Shown here one piece after another: positions 26,245-34,581 of a DNA stretch of 64,000 nucleotides. Position numbers and translations under genes: made by a program. Source of the stretch: Butyricimonas paravirosa (GTDB lineage Bacteria; Bacteroidota; Bacteroidia; Bacteroidales; Marinifilaceae); NCBI RefSeq assembly GCF_032878955.1, contig NZ_CP043839.1, positions 620,001 through 684,000 on the forward strand, given 5' to 3'. The notes beneath the pieces were generated by a model. That model did no database searches. It saw only the letters and a program-made list of their open reading frames with translations, and was not told where the DNA came from. How positions within the stretch are numbered: position 1 is the first letter of the stretch; each line of letters starts with the position of its first letter.

Positions 26245-26553
26245 ATGAATAATCCTTTCGAAGAAATTTTCAAACGGCTGGAGAACATCGAAAAGATGAT
26301 TGCCCCGGTCACGGGCGTACAGCCCGGAGAACGGCAGGACGGAAAAGAGCCTGTGTTAATCAAAATATCCGTTGCCAGCGGCATAACCGGGTATTCGGTC
26401 AATTACCTGTATCATTTAGCCAGTAAGGGGATGATACCGTGTGTCAAGCGTGGGCGTACCCTGCGTTTTGACATGGAGGAACTCAAAAAGTGGATGCAGC
26501 AGCAGTATGTCCCGGCTTCTAACAGACTTCCCGATGAAAAAGAAAAGAAGTGA
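26245..26553 (+). CDS. Helix-turn-helix DNA-binding protein of the mobile element
   Basis: 102 residues. An N-terminal coiled-coil-like helix (FEEIFKRLENIEKMIAP) precedes an HTH_17 domain: LIKISVASGITGYSVNYLYH then LASKGMIPCVKRGRTLRFDMEELKKWM. Usual in front of the replication/helicase gene in Bacteroides mobilizable elements. Its 3' end overlaps the start of the next gene by 20 bp, indicating translational coupling. Confidence 0.85.
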   Translation: MNNPFEEIFKRLENIEKMIAPVTGVQPGERQDGKEPVLIKISVASGITGYSVNYLYHLASKGMIPCVKRGRTLRFDMEELKKWMQQQYVPASNRLPDEKEKK

Positions 26554-27766
26554 TGATGCACGGCATATCGAGGGCTGGCAGTCAAAGAACGAGCGCATCG
26601 AAAGCCTGTTGAACGTCCTGTACGATTTCCGGTTCAATACCGTAAAGAGCCGGACGGAATACCGGGCTGCAAGTTCTTCGGACTTGTACCAGCCCGTTAC
26701 GAAATTCGTCCTGAACTCGTTCAGGCGCAGGCTGGACGCAACCGCTGGTATTGTCACCTCTGCCGAGAACATCCGTACCATACTGGAAAGCGATTTCGCA
26801 AGAAAGGTACATCCCATACGGGAATACTTCAACGCCCTGCCCTTACTGAATCCTGCCGAACACGGGCATATCGGCAGGCTTCTGAACACAGTACAGGTAG
26901 CCAACCCCGGTAAATGGGAGGAATATTGCACGAAATGGCTTATCGGTGTGGTAGCCAACGCGATGAACGACACGGGATGTCAGAACCATACCTGTTTGGT
27001 ACTGACCGGGGACAGACAGGGACAATTCAAATCGTGGTGGCTGGACAACCTTTGCCCGACACCGCTTAAAAACTACCTGTTTACCGGGAAGATAGACCCG
27101 CAGGGCAAAGACATCCTGACACTGATAGCCGAATACCTATTCATCAACATTGACGACCAGCTAAAGGAACTCAACAAGCAGAACGAGAACGCATTGAAGA
27201 ACCTTATCACCACCCCGGCGGTAAAGTATCGCAAACCGTATGATGTTTACATAGAGGAATACCCCCACCTCGCCAGCTTCATGGCTTCGGTGAACGGCAA
27301 CGAGTTCCTGACCGACCCGACAGGCAGCAGGCGTTTTTTGCCGTTTGAGGTGCTGCGCATAGACAAGCCCACAGCAGAAAGCATCCGCATGGATAACGTC
27401 TATTCCGAAATCATGTACCTGTACCGTCAGGGCGTGCGCTACTGGTTCAATGATGCGGAGATTGGGGAACTGCACCTGACAAATGCGGAATTTGAGGTGC
27501 AGACAGTCGAGTTTGAGATGCTGACGCAATATTTTGAGAAGCCGACAGAGGAAGAAGAAGCCCTGTTCTTTATGACAACGGCACAGATACTGGCACGTTT
27601 ACGGGATATATGCCCCATGCAACTATCCGAAAAACGGCTGGGGGAAGCGTTACGCAAAGCCGGGTTCAAACGGGTACAGAAACGTATCGACAAACAGACC
27701 TATTCGGTATATGGGTACAGGATAAAGCCTGTTCCAACATCCTGTACAAACAGCAATTACGGTTAG
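26534..27766 (+). CDS. VapE/VirE-family helicase-like protein
   Basis: 410 residues from the ATG at 26534. The central ATPase resembles virulence-associated E proteins: phosphate-binding loop LVLTGDRQGQFKSWWLDNLCP, acidic Walker B region YLFINIDDQLKELNKQNENA, then LITTPAVKYRKPYDVY and the arginine-finger-like GSRRFLPFEV. These are superfamily-3-like helicases used for replication of phage and mobile elements. The C-terminal part ends in a winged-helix-like segment (LGEALRKAGFKRVQKR). Downstream lie iteron-like repeats and a Toprim primase, which together look like a replication module. Confidence 0.85.
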   Translation: MKKKRSDDARHIEGWQSKNERIESLLNVLYDFRFNTVKSRTEYRAASSSDLYQPVTKFVLNSFRRRLDATAGIVTSAENIRTILESDFARKVHPIREYFNALPLLNPAEHGHIGRLLNTVQVANPGKWEEYCTKWLIGVVANAMNDTGCQNHTCLVLTGDRQGQFKSWWLDNLCPTPLKNYLFTGKIDPQGKDILTLIAEYLFINIDDQLKELNKQNENALKNLITTPAVKYRKPYDVYIEEYPHLASFMASVNGNEFLTDPTGSRRFLPFEVLRIDKPTAESIRMDNVYSEIMYLYRQGVRYWFNDAEIGELHLTNAEFEVQTVEFEMLTQYFEKPTEEEEALFFMTTAQILARLRDICPMQLSEKRLGEALRKAGFKRVQKRIDKQTYSVYGYRIKPVPTSCTNSNYG

Positions 27767-28091
27767 CACGGTCATTTTACGATTGGTTATTACTGCAACG
27801 CAGTAACTGCCATAGTAAGATATATTCCTATTTTATATACTGTATATCAAATATTTAACAATAGCGCAGTAAGCAGTAAGATAAAACCGCAAACTTTTGG
27901 AAAAAGAAAAACCGCAGGAAATATCAGGGTTATATTTCTATCTTCTTTTGAAGAAATAACTTACTTATCTTACTGTATAAGAGGTAATCCGCTGAAAGAA
28001 AAAGAATTATGTGCAGAAACATAGTAACTTTTCTTCTTACTGACCTCTTACTGTGCTACTGCAATTTATCAACATCAAAAAAATAAAGATT
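27767..28091. repeat. Iteron-like TTACTG repeats, candidate replication origin
   Basis: No gene. The hexamer TTACTG or its complement CAGTAA occurs at 27790-27795, 27801-27806, 27867-27872, 27874-27879, 27970-27975, 28037-28042 and 28048-28053 in an otherwise very AT-rich stretch between the helicase and primase genes. This is the layout expected of an iteron-type origin for the excised circle. Confidence 0.5.
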
Positions 28092-29072
28092 ATGACCTAC
28101 AAGGAAGCCAACAATATCAGTATCAAGGATTACCTGAACTCTTTGGGAATCCAGCCCGTCACGGAAAAGGGAAGTTACGGGATGTACCGCAGCCCCTTAC
28201 GGGAGGACAACACACCGAGTTTCAAGGTGGATTATAACGCCAATCTATGGTGTGACTACGGAACTGGCGAGGGCGGGACGCTCATCGACCTTGTGATGAA
28301 GCAGAACGGGTGCAACGCCTACGGTGCTATCTGCCGACTGGAACAGGGCAGCACCACCTCTTTTTCCTTTCACGGGAAAGACCTACCAGAAAGGGACACG
28401 AAAAGGCAGGCAACCAGCCCGATAGAGATACGCAGAATACAGCCGTTACAGAATCCGGCACTCATGCGCTACTTGCAGAAAAGGGGGATTTCCCCCGGAA
28501 CGGCAGCCCCATACGTGCAGGAAATGTATTACCGCATCGGTGGAAAGCCTTATTTTGCGCTGGCGTTCAGGAATGATTCAGAAGGTTACGAGCTTCGCAA
28601 TCCCCGTTTCAAGGGCAGCACATCGAAAGACATCACCCATATAAGGCAAAAGGGAGAGCCGAGAGATACCTGTTTCGTGTTCGAGGGCTTTATGGATTTC
28701 CTCTCATTCCTCACTATCCGGCAACAGAAAAGCCCGGGTATGCCCTGTACCGACTGGCAGGACTACGTTATCCTGAACTCCACCGCCAACGTAGATAAAG
28801 CCTTATATCCGCTGGCTGATTACGGGCATATACACTGTATGCTTGACAATGACGAGGCAGGCAGGAAAGCGGTTGAAGCCATAAGGCAGGAATACAAATG
28901 GCGTGTACGTGACGCATCACACCTGTACAGCGGTCACAATGACCTGAACGACTATTTGCGTAGTCTTAAAGTGAAACAATCCCAAGACTTGACAGTTACC
29001 GACAAGCCCCAGCCGGAGCAGGATAACAGACAAAATCCGGGTGAAAAAAGAAAGAGAGGGCTAAGGATGTGA
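28092..29072 (+). CDS. Toprim-domain DNA primase of the mobile element
   Basis: 326 residues from the ATG at 28092. An N-terminal CHC2-like zinc-finger fold is recognisable (YGMYRSPLREDNTPSFKVDY, then LWCDYGTGEGGTLIDLVM), but with few Cys, as often in Bacteroides elements. The Toprim domain follows, with FVFEGFMDFLSFL supplying the acidic Glu and HIHCMLDNDEAGRKAVEAI the DxD-like motif. The C-terminal tail is charged and disordered. It would lay down primers when the transferred single strand or the excised circle is copied. Confidence 0.9.
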   Translation: MTYKEANNISIKDYLNSLGIQPVTEKGSYGMYRSPLREDNTPSFKVDYNANLWCDYGTGEGGTLIDLVMKQNGCNAYGAICRLEQGSTTSFSFHGKDLPERDTKRQATSPIEIRRIQPLQNPALMRYLQKRGISPGTAAPYVQEMYYRIGGKPYFALAFRNDSEGYELRNPRFKGSTSKDITHIRQKGEPRDTCFVFEGFMDFLSFLTIRQQKSPGMPCTDWQDYVILNSTANVDKALYPLADYGHIHCMLDNDEAGRKAVEAIRQEYKWRVRDASHLYSGHNDLNDYLRSLKVKQSQDLTVTDKPQPEQDNRQNPGEKRKRGLRM

Positions 29073-29099
29073 CCTGCAAGACTGGCGGCATGAACAGAC

Positions 29100-29228
29100 G
29101 GCAGGCTGTGTGATTAGGGAGAGCAAGGTTATGTTTCGGTAGACCGAAACACCTTGCTTTGCTTGACAGCAAAGAAAATTTCTCCCGTTGGTCGCAATTT
29201 TTAAGATACCACCTAAAAGTAAAAACGT
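29100..29228 (+). other. Candidate oriT
   Basis: Just upstream of mobC, GCAAGGT/ACCTTGC (29123-29129, 29151-29157) encloses GTTTCGG-TAGA-CCGAAAC (29133-29150), a long almost continuous hairpin, followed by a second small hairpin at TTTGCT/AGCAAA (29158-29172). Position next to the mob genes plus inverted repeats are the usual features of an origin of transfer; the nick site is not identifiable by eye. Confidence 0.55.
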
Positions 29229-29612
29229 ATGACAGGGATAAGGAACAAACCGGGAGGTCGCCCGGCAAAAAGCCGGATAGACAAGCAGAACCGGGTAGTC
29301 AGCACGAAGTTGACCGAGTTACAGTTCTACGCAATCAGGAAGCGAGCCACCGAAGCCGGGCTGCGTGTCAGCGAGTACGTCCGGCAGGCGGTCGTTTCGG
29401 CAGAGGTAACGCCCCGGCTGAACAGGCAGGATGCGGACACTATCCGCAAGCTGGCGGGCGAAGCCAACAACATCAACCAGCTGGCGCACCGGGCGAATGC
29501 CGGAGGGTTTGCACTGGTAGCGGTGGAACTGGTGAAACTCAAGAACAGGATTGTTGAAATCATAAACCAACTGTCGGATGATTGGAAAAATAAGAAAGGG
29601 AAGCAGATTTAA
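29229..29612 (+). CDS. MobC-like relaxosome accessory protein
   Basis: 127 residues. A basic N-terminus (GGRPAKSRIDKQNRVV) leads into a ribbon-helix-helix-like part (STKLTELQFYAIRKRATEAG, then LRVSEYVRQAVV), followed by the MobC-family segment DADTIRKLAGEANNINQLAHRANAGG. Such proteins bind oriT and help the relaxase to open the strands. The 3' end overlaps the relaxase start by 35 bp, as is common for mobC-mobB pairs in this phylum. Confidence 0.9.
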   Translation: MTGIRNKPGGRPAKSRIDKQNRVVSTKLTELQFYAIRKRATEAGLRVSEYVRQAVVSAEVTPRLNRQDADTIRKLAGEANNINQLAHRANAGGFALVAVELVKLKNRIVEIINQLSDDWKNKKGKQI

Positions 29613-30501
29613 AGGCTGCGTGAACTATGTACTCGGCAAGGAACAGGCAGCCTTGCTTCATGCGGAGGGAATATTAGCCGAAAGCAACCGGGACATCATA
29701 CGCAGTTTCATACTGCAAGCCGGGATGAACCCCGACCTGAAAAAGCCGGTCGGACATATTGCGCTAAGCTATTCCCCGGTGGACGCACCCAAGCTGACAG
29801 ACGGGAAAATGGTACAGCTTGCGCAGGAGTACATGCGTGAAATGAAAATCACCGATACGCAGTACATCATCGTGCGCCACCAAGACCGGGAACATCCGCA
29901 CGTACATATCGTGTTCAACCGTATAGACAACAACGGCAAGACCATTTCGGACAGGAACGACATGTACCGCAACGAGCAGGTATGCAAGAAGCTGAAAGCC
30001 AAACACGGGCTTTATTTCGCTAAAGGCAAGGAGCATGTAAAACAGCACCGTTTGAGAGAGCCGGACAAATCCAAATACGAGATTTACAATGCCGTAAAGG
30101 ATGAAATCGGGAAATCAAGGAACTGGCGGCAGTTACAAACCCGGCTGGCAGAAAAGGGTATCGGGATTCATTTCAAGCACAGGGGACAGACTGGCGAAGT
30201 GCAGGGCATATCTTTTTCCATAGGTGAATACACGTTCAAGGGTTCGGAGATAGACCGCAGTTTCAGTTTCTCCAAACTGGATAAATGTTTCGGGGATGCG
30301 GGGCTGAACACTGCCGGAAACAACCGACAGACGGTTTCCGCACCTGTTCAGGAGCTATCGCAGACACTGGGCAAAGCCGACAGTCCGTTACTGACAGGCT
30401 TGGGCGGTCTGTTCTCCGCCCCGTCCTCTCCGGCTGATGAAACACCCGACAATCCCGGTGAAAGAAAAAAGAAGAAAAAGAAACGACACTTAAAATTATA
30501 G
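29578..30501 (+). CDS. Relaxase/mobilization nuclease (MobB-type)
   Basis: 307 residues. The relaxase fold is recognisable from MIGKIRKGSRFKGCVNYVLG, from HIALSYSPVDAPKL, and from the metal-binding histidines in HQDREHPHVHIVFNRID; a Tyr in the first motif (Tyr17) or TQYIIVRH may act as the nucleophile. The C-terminal 60 residues are disordered and end in a lysine-rich tail. It nicks oriT and pilots the strand into a recipient through a conjugation machine supplied in trans. Confidence 0.92.
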   Translation: MIGKIRKGSRFKGCVNYVLGKEQAALLHAEGILAESNRDIIRSFILQAGMNPDLKKPVGHIALSYSPVDAPKLTDGKMVQLAQEYMREMKITDTQYIIVRHQDREHPHVHIVFNRIDNNGKTISDRNDMYRNEQVCKKLKAKHGLYFAKGKEHVKQHRLREPDKSKYEIYNAVKDEIGKSRNWRQLQTRLAEKGIGIHFKHRGQTGEVQGISFSIGEYTFKGSEIDRSFSFSKLDKCFGDAGLNTAGNNRQTVSAPVQELSQTLGKADSPLLTGLGGLFSAPSSPADETPDNPGERKKKKKKRHLKL

Positions 30502-30505
30502 GAAC

Positions 30506-31231
30506 ATGGAAAATAACTTAATTTTGGAGGGACTTCTCTCTATGGTTACGGAACTGAAAGAACGGCAGGAGAAGCAGGTAACGCCAGCCAGCCGGGAGGA
30601 AACGATTAACCGACTGGACGTTATCGAACAGCGCATTTCGGAAATGCAGGGCAAATCCGGCATTCCTGAAAACATGGTGCAGGAGATTCTAAACCAAATC
30701 GGCAGTATCAGAAAAGGTCAGTCCGAGAACCAAAAACAAGACCTTGAAGATATAAAGGGGCTTATCGTGACCTCGCACCGATATTTCAAGGAGCGGTTAA
30801 AGGTGTTGTTCCCGGCTGATGATACACCAGCCGGAGAAATAACGCCCGTTTCATGGTACGGCAAACTGATATATCGGGTAACTCCCTACCTGAAACCCAA
30901 GTTTTTTCTTCTTTCAGCAGGTTTTATTATCTGTATCATTTCGCTAATCTTGAATATTCGTTTTACGGAACGGATGCAACGGTTACAGGACAACGATATA
31001 AAATACCGCTATATCCTGATGAAAGGAAAGGCAGACGGCAGCAGCCTTGATTTGCTGGAAACGAAGTTCAGCCGGGAACGGGACAACGCTTTCATCCGAA
31101 GCCTGACCGATTCGGTGAAAGGCTTTGAATACCGCAGCAGGAAACAGGCGGAAGCGTTGGAACGGGCAAGGCTGTTGAACGAGCAAGCCGAGCAGCTAAA
31201 GGAGGAAGCCGACAAATTAGGCAAGCCATAA
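30506..31231 (+). CDS. Coiled-coil membrane protein downstream of the relaxase
   Basis: 241 residues. A long helical N-terminal half (LLSMVTELKERQEKQV and VIEQRISEMQGK) is followed by one membrane helix at about 133-150 (FFLLSAGFIICIISLILNI) and a charged coiled-coil C-terminus (RKQAEALERARLLNEQAEQL). It starts 4 bp after the relaxase stop, so it belongs to the mobilization operon. Proteins of this type are common in Bacteroides mobilizable elements; the role is unknown, perhaps docking the relaxosome to the membrane. Confidence 0.8.
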   Translation: MENNLILEGLLSMVTELKERQEKQVTPASREETINRLDVIEQRISEMQGKSGIPENMVQEILNQIGSIRKGQSENQKQDLEDIKGLIVTSHRYFKERLKVLFPADDTPAGEITPVSWYGKLIYRVTPYLKPKFFLLSAGFIICIISLILNIRFTERMQRLQDNDIKYRYILMKGKADGSSLDLLETKFSRERDNAFIRSLTDSVKGFEYRSRKQAEALERARLLNEQAEQLKEEADKLGKP

Positions 31232-31240
31232 AACAAAAGC

Positions 31241-31268
31241 AAAGCCGGAGCAGAACCGCCCCGGCTTT
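31241..31268. terminator. Bidirectional terminator between convergent genes
   Basis: AAAGCCGG (31241-31248) and CCGGCTTT (31261-31268) form a stem between the stops of the mobilization operon (31231) and the minus-strand HTH gene (31274). Confidence 0.7.
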
Positions 31269-31273
31269 CTAAT

Positions 31274-31633
31274 TCACTTCTTTTTCTTCGTGCAGTGTTC
31301 TTTCTCGAACTGGCGCAACGTGGTAACGCTGAACCGCTCCTTGATGAACTCCCGGACATCGGAAGCCTTATAGTACACTTTTCCGCTGATTGTGAAATAC
31401 GGCAGCGCACCGATAGCCCGGTAGCGTTGCAGGGTCTTGATACTCACCTTGAAGAGCAGGCACAAGTCCTGATTATCCAGCAGGTTGTCATCTTCGGGCA
31501 GCACCCTGTCGGCATTGCGCAGTACCCGTACATCCTTGCAGAGTTCTTCCAATTTGGCGTACAGCTTCTGCATCCATACGCTGAAATCGTCATTGTCTAT
31601 ATACATGATTGCTTCATTTTTCTGATTATACAT
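31274..31633 (-). CDS. Helix-turn-helix protein of the mobile element
   Basis: 119 residues; a second ATG nine codons in is an equally good start. The C-terminal half carries an HTH_17 domain: NLLDNQDLCLLFKVSIKTLQ then RYRAIGALPYFTISGKVYYKASDVREFIKERF, closely like the two excisionase-like proteins at 25.3-25.9 kb. It ends in a lysine-rich tail. Likely a regulator or excision accessory of the element. Confidence 0.86.
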   Translation of the reverse strand: MYNQKNEAIMYIDNDDFSVWMQKLYAKLEELCKDVRVLRNADRVLPEDDNLLDNQDLCLLFKVSIKTLQRYRAIGALPYFTISGKVYYKASDVREFIKERFSVTTLRQFEKEHCTKKKK

Positions 31634-31736
31634 TATGGTCTGTCAATCGATTGATGAAGCAAAGTTCAGAAAACGGACGCAAAGAAATTACGGGGGAGCT
31701 AATGGAATCCCCTATAAATAAATCGTAAGCCGTTGG

Positions 31737-32349
31737 TTATCTGTACCCTTTCTTGTCATGTTCCTTGCGAATAAGCTCTGCCAGTCCATTAAGAAACTCT
31801 GTCAGCTTGCCCGGCTTTCGTTTTATCACGTCCTCATGCTTTTGGTAACAATCACCTATCTTGATATTGAAAAGCCATTCAAAGGCTTTCGTCAAGTCCA
31901 CTAAATAAACAGGCTTGCCATTTTGATACACAATCTTTTGGGAAAGGAACAGCCCGCTAACTATTTCCATGATATTGATAAGAGTGGTTCTGTCAGCGAG
32001 ATATAGAGGGGAAAGGGCTTGTTTGTTGGTGCGTTGCTGCAACTGTTCCGGGTACTTGATACGCCATTCGATTAGGCGTATTTCGGTATTCAGTAACCCT
32101 ATCGCTTCATCAATTAGATGCAAATAGGATATTTTTTTCCTGCTCAAACCATACACGGTATGATTTAAGACGATACAAACCAAAAGAGAAATAGCGGAGT
32201 AAAATGCTATAATCTTGTTCTGTGATACTGAAATCGGCTACATGGGTCGCCAATTCTTCGATAGCTTCTGCAAATTCAGATGCAGACACTTTACGTTGTG
32301 AGCATTCCGACAATAAGCGGAAAAATCTTTGGTCGAATATTTTTTTCAT
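31737..32349 (-). pseudogene. rteC: rteC-like gene split by a frameshift in an A7 run
   Basis: Two overlapping minus-strand frames together give one RteC-type protein of about 200 residues: the first (from 32349, starting MKKIFDQRFFRLLSECSQRK) carries the N-terminal helices, the second (usable up to 31737) the conserved EAIGLLNTEIRLIEWRIKYPEQ, NIMEIVSGLF and KTFEWLFNIK-like region. The frames meet at a run of seven A on the minus strand (around 32133-32139), where loss of one A would restore a single frame. RteC proteins control excision and transfer genes in Bacteroides elements. The break may be a fixed mutation, a phase-variable tract or a sequencing error. Confidence 0.62.
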
Positions 32350-32380
32350 TTAGTCGATTAAAAATACTATTTGACAGCAA

Positions 32381-33313
32381 TCAAATAGAAATGTTATTGA
32401 TAATATTTTTAACTTCATATTTTAAAGAATCTGGTCTTATTATAGTTGCACTATCTGCAAAAGACAGATACCAATGTGCAAACTTACTGATTGAAAATGT
32501 TAGAAAATGAAGCTCAAACATATCCCCTATCTCTTTCTCAGATGTTAATCCGTAATAATATTTATCATCATTCATTATGGAGGTTTTATTCTTTTCTATT
32601 CTTATAACGATTTCATGTAATTTTTCTTTATCATAAAACTCGCGTATGAATTTTTCCAAAGGAGGATGTTCCCGTGATTGTAATTCATTAAGAATGTGCA
32701 TTTTTTGAATTCTATCTATCCGAAATGTAAGATAGATTTCTTTGGGAAGATAAAAGCCTATTAGATACCAGTTAGTTCTCGAAAAGAAAATTCCAACAGC
32801 TTCAATCTTTCGTTCTGAAACACTTAACGCATTACTTCCCAAATAAGATATTTCAATAATTCTTTTTTGGTATATACTTTGTAAAATAAGTAAAAGAATA
32901 TCAGGTTTATAGGTAGATGATTTATAAGTATCCAATACAGACATGCACTTTTCCATTGTTTCTAACATATTTTTGTCTGCAAAACGCATGACAGACCTAA
33001 TCTTTTCTATTCCAGACTTATAATGTTCGTTGCTATTTGAATCAGTTAGTTCATGTACTAATTTCTCTGCAATCAAAAAGGACAAAGCCTCTTTTTGAGT
33101 AAACATTAGAGGAGATAATTTGAATCCTTCTGCAAGTGAATAACCAATACCGGGATTTCCTATGATAGGAATGCCTGCCTCTTCCAATGTTCTTATATCT
33201 CGATATACAGTGCGAATGCTTATATTAAAACGTTCTGAAATTTGCTGTGCTTTCACTAACGAGTACGATTGTAACTGAATCAATATAGCAGAAATACGGT
33301 CTATTCTATTCAT
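32381..33313 (-). CDS. HTH-WYL transcriptional regulator (YafY-like)
   Basis: 310 residues. N-terminal HTH_11-type winged helix (residues 1-60: AQQISERFNISIRTVYRDIR, TLEEAGIPIIGNPGIGYSLAEG) and a WYL domain at about 140-215 with the eponymous region written NWYLIGFYLPKE; a WCX-like C-terminal extension follows. WYL domains sense nucleic acid or small-molecule ligands. The start overlaps the stop of the peptidase E gene by 4 bp, so the two are one operon. AT-rich compared with the mobilization genes, hence probably late cargo of the element. Confidence 0.92.
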   Translation of the reverse strand: MNRIDRISAILIQLQSYSLVKAQQISERFNISIRTVYRDIRTLEEAGIPIIGNPGIGYSLAEGFKLSPLMFTQKEALSFLIAEKLVHELTDSNSNEHYKSGIEKIRSVMRFADKNMLETMEKCMSVLDTYKSSTYKPDILLLILQSIYQKRIIEISYLGSNALSVSERKIEAVGIFFSRTNWYLIGFYLPKEIYLTFRIDRIQKMHILNELQSREHPPLEKFIREFYDKEKLHEIVIRIEKNKTSIMNDDKYYYGLTSEKEIGDMFELHFLTFSISKFAHWYLSFADSATIIRPDSLKYEVKNIINNISI

Positions 33314-33936
33314 TTTGCATCTTTAATTTGAATATTTGAATCTTCAATAATAACAGCTTGTTTATTACTTATAGGAATAAGCTGCAACTTCTCATTATAT
33401 AGTTGAACTATCTTTTCACCTTTTTTCTTGAATGGAAAATTTCCATAATGGGGAATCGTATAAAAATCGACCAAATCTAAAGAAGTACAGTCTTTCAATT
33501 CAGGAGCCTTTTCTATTGGATCAAAATTCACACTTCTCATATATTCTGCATCGGGAGAGGCTATTATTGCTCCGGCAGATTCCCCAATATACAGTTTACC
33601 CAATTTCACTTGTTTAGATATAATTTTATCAACACCTTTTCTTTTTAACTCTTGCAAAAGGAAAAATGTATTTCCACCTGTTATGTAGATATAATCGCAT
33701 TTATGTAATATAGAAGATATTTCCTCTTTGGGCAGTTGGGTAATCTCGACTTCTTCAACAATCATTCCTGCTTCTTCTAAAGCCTTTTTCCCCTTTTTTA
33801 CATAGAATCGTATTGGTTCTGTAAGGCTTGCAGTTGGTATAAAAGCTATAATTTTCCCTTGCAAATCTTCTTTGGCACAATCGACAAATAGATTAGCAAC
33901 ATCAGCAAATGATGAGCATAAAAATAATCTTTTCAT
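33310..33936 (-). CDS. Peptidase E-type (S51) class I glutamine amidotransferase-like protein
   Basis: 208 residues. Nucleophile elbow YIGESAGAII with Ser120, the preceding YIYITGGNTFFLLQEL typical of the S51 family, and a conserved His in YTIPHYGNFPF. Family members are cytoplasmic dipeptidases acting on Asp-X dipeptides or cyanophycin-like substrates. Length is normal. It is first in a two-gene operon with a WYL regulator within the mobile element. Confidence 0.9.
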   Translation of the reverse strand: MKRLFLCSSFADVANLFVDCAKEDLQGKIIAFIPTASLTEPIRFYVKKGKKALEEAGMIVEEVEITQLPKEEISSILHKCDYIYITGGNTFFLLQELKRKGVDKIISKQVKLGKLYIGESAGAIIASPDAEYMRSVNFDPIEKAPELKDCTSLDLVDFYTIPHYGNFPFKKKGEKIVQLYNEKLQLIPISNKQAVIIEDSNIQIKDAK

Positions 33937-33969
33937 ATTCTATAATATTAAGTTGAATACTTTTTGATA

Positions 33970-33977
33970 CAAAGATA
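33970..33977 (-). promoter_or_regulatory. -7 element of the peptidase E/WYL operon
   Basis: TATCTTTG on the minus strand, a perfect TAnnTTTG, 34 nt upstream of the ATG at 33936. No clear TTTG is found at -33, which may mean an activator is used. Confidence 0.6.
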
Positions 33978-34513
33978 GCGTCTTCTATGACAGCCCTATG
34001 TCAGTAAGTCTAATATTGAAGAGTTTTTTTCATCAAAACAATCCATTATTGAAATTTACCCTATTTGTAATGTGGCTGCACGTTTCGAAACCAGTGGGGT
34101 TTATGTAGTTATACATATTACTCGATAAAAATACTCCTTTACGATTCAATCTATTGGGAAAATTGATACCTGACATTTCGACTAAAGTTCTTTCTATATA
34201 CTTCATGGATATTGAAAACCTTCCGTCACATAGCCTGCAATTCTTCTTAATGATACAGAGAAAAATCCTCAAAACAACTCCTAAAAGAATACTGAACAAA
34301 ATTCAAACAGACTTTTAGCAGTAAATACAAAAAAAGTTCTTGGAAATATTGATAATTCCAAATAAATATCTACCTTTGCACGCAGAAATCGAACCTAAGA
34401 CACAAACTTGTGTTGAACGGTGCAAAGTTGTGAAAACCTTATTCAAGGGACTAACATCGTAATAAAGATATAACTTATTGAGAAATAGTGCTATACAAGC
34501 CGACTTTCGGTTG
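33978..34513. other. Right-end non-coding region of the element
   Basis: No convincing gene. It contains the second copy of the possible arm site (34437-34452) and a plus-strand TACCTTTG (34371-34378) -7 element that points toward attR, from which transcription would run out of the element into the relic integrase region. Confidence 0.45.
34437..34452 (+). repeat. Possible integrase arm site, right end
   Basis: Exact second copy of CCTTATTCAAGGGACT, in the same orientation as the left copy at 23826-23841. Confidence 0.5.
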
Positions 34514-34526
34514 CTGGTGGCACCAC
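34514..34526 (+). repeat. attR of the integrated element
   Basis: CTGGTGGCACCAC, identical to attL; the preceding TTCGGTTG resembles the T-arm bases TTCGATTC of tRNA-Phe. No other part of a tRNA is present here. Confidence 0.8.
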
Positions 34527-34547
34527 AAAAATAGAGAAAACGGAGAA

Positions 34548-34581
34548 AACCCTTGAATTTCAAGCAAATTCGAGGGTTATT
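34548..34581 (+). terminator. Terminator outside attR
   Basis: AACCCTTGAATTT and AAATTCGAGGGTT pair, followed by ATTTTTTT. It mirrors the terminator inside attL, as expected if this was once the left end of a related element. A further CCACGAAT/ATTCGTGG hairpin with T8 follows at 34592-34649. Confidence 0.7.

Larger units (their letters stand above)
23720..34526 (+). mobile_element. Integrative mobilizable element at tRNA-Phe, about 10.8 kb
   Basis: Bounded by direct repeats of the tRNA-Phe 3' end (attL 23707-23719, attR 34514-34526). Contents in order: tyrosine integrase reading inward from the tRNA, two minus-strand excisionase-like HTH genes, one plus-strand HTH gene, VapE-like helicase, iteron-like repeats, Toprim primase, candidate oriT, MobC and relaxase, coiled-coil membrane protein, another HTH gene, a frameshifted rteC, and a WYL regulator/peptidase E pair. 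There is no type IV secretion set, so it would depend on a helper for transfer. The 24-31.3 kb part looks richer in G+C than the flanks; the 31.7-34 kb cargo is markedly AT-rich, suggesting a separate origin. Confidence 0.85.

Noticed and set aside
31737..32183. Separate 148-residue gene
   Set aside because: Its first residues are meaningless and the rest continues the frame of the upstream 79-residue piece after one base change, so both are one broken rteC.
34033..34299. Possible 88-residue gene on the minus strand near attR
   Set aside because: Irregular composition, no domain, no promoter, and it lies in the element end region with regulatory repeats.
34315..34563. Possible 82-residue gene on the minus strand across attR
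   Set aside because: It crosses the attachment site and terminator; no sensible protein features.
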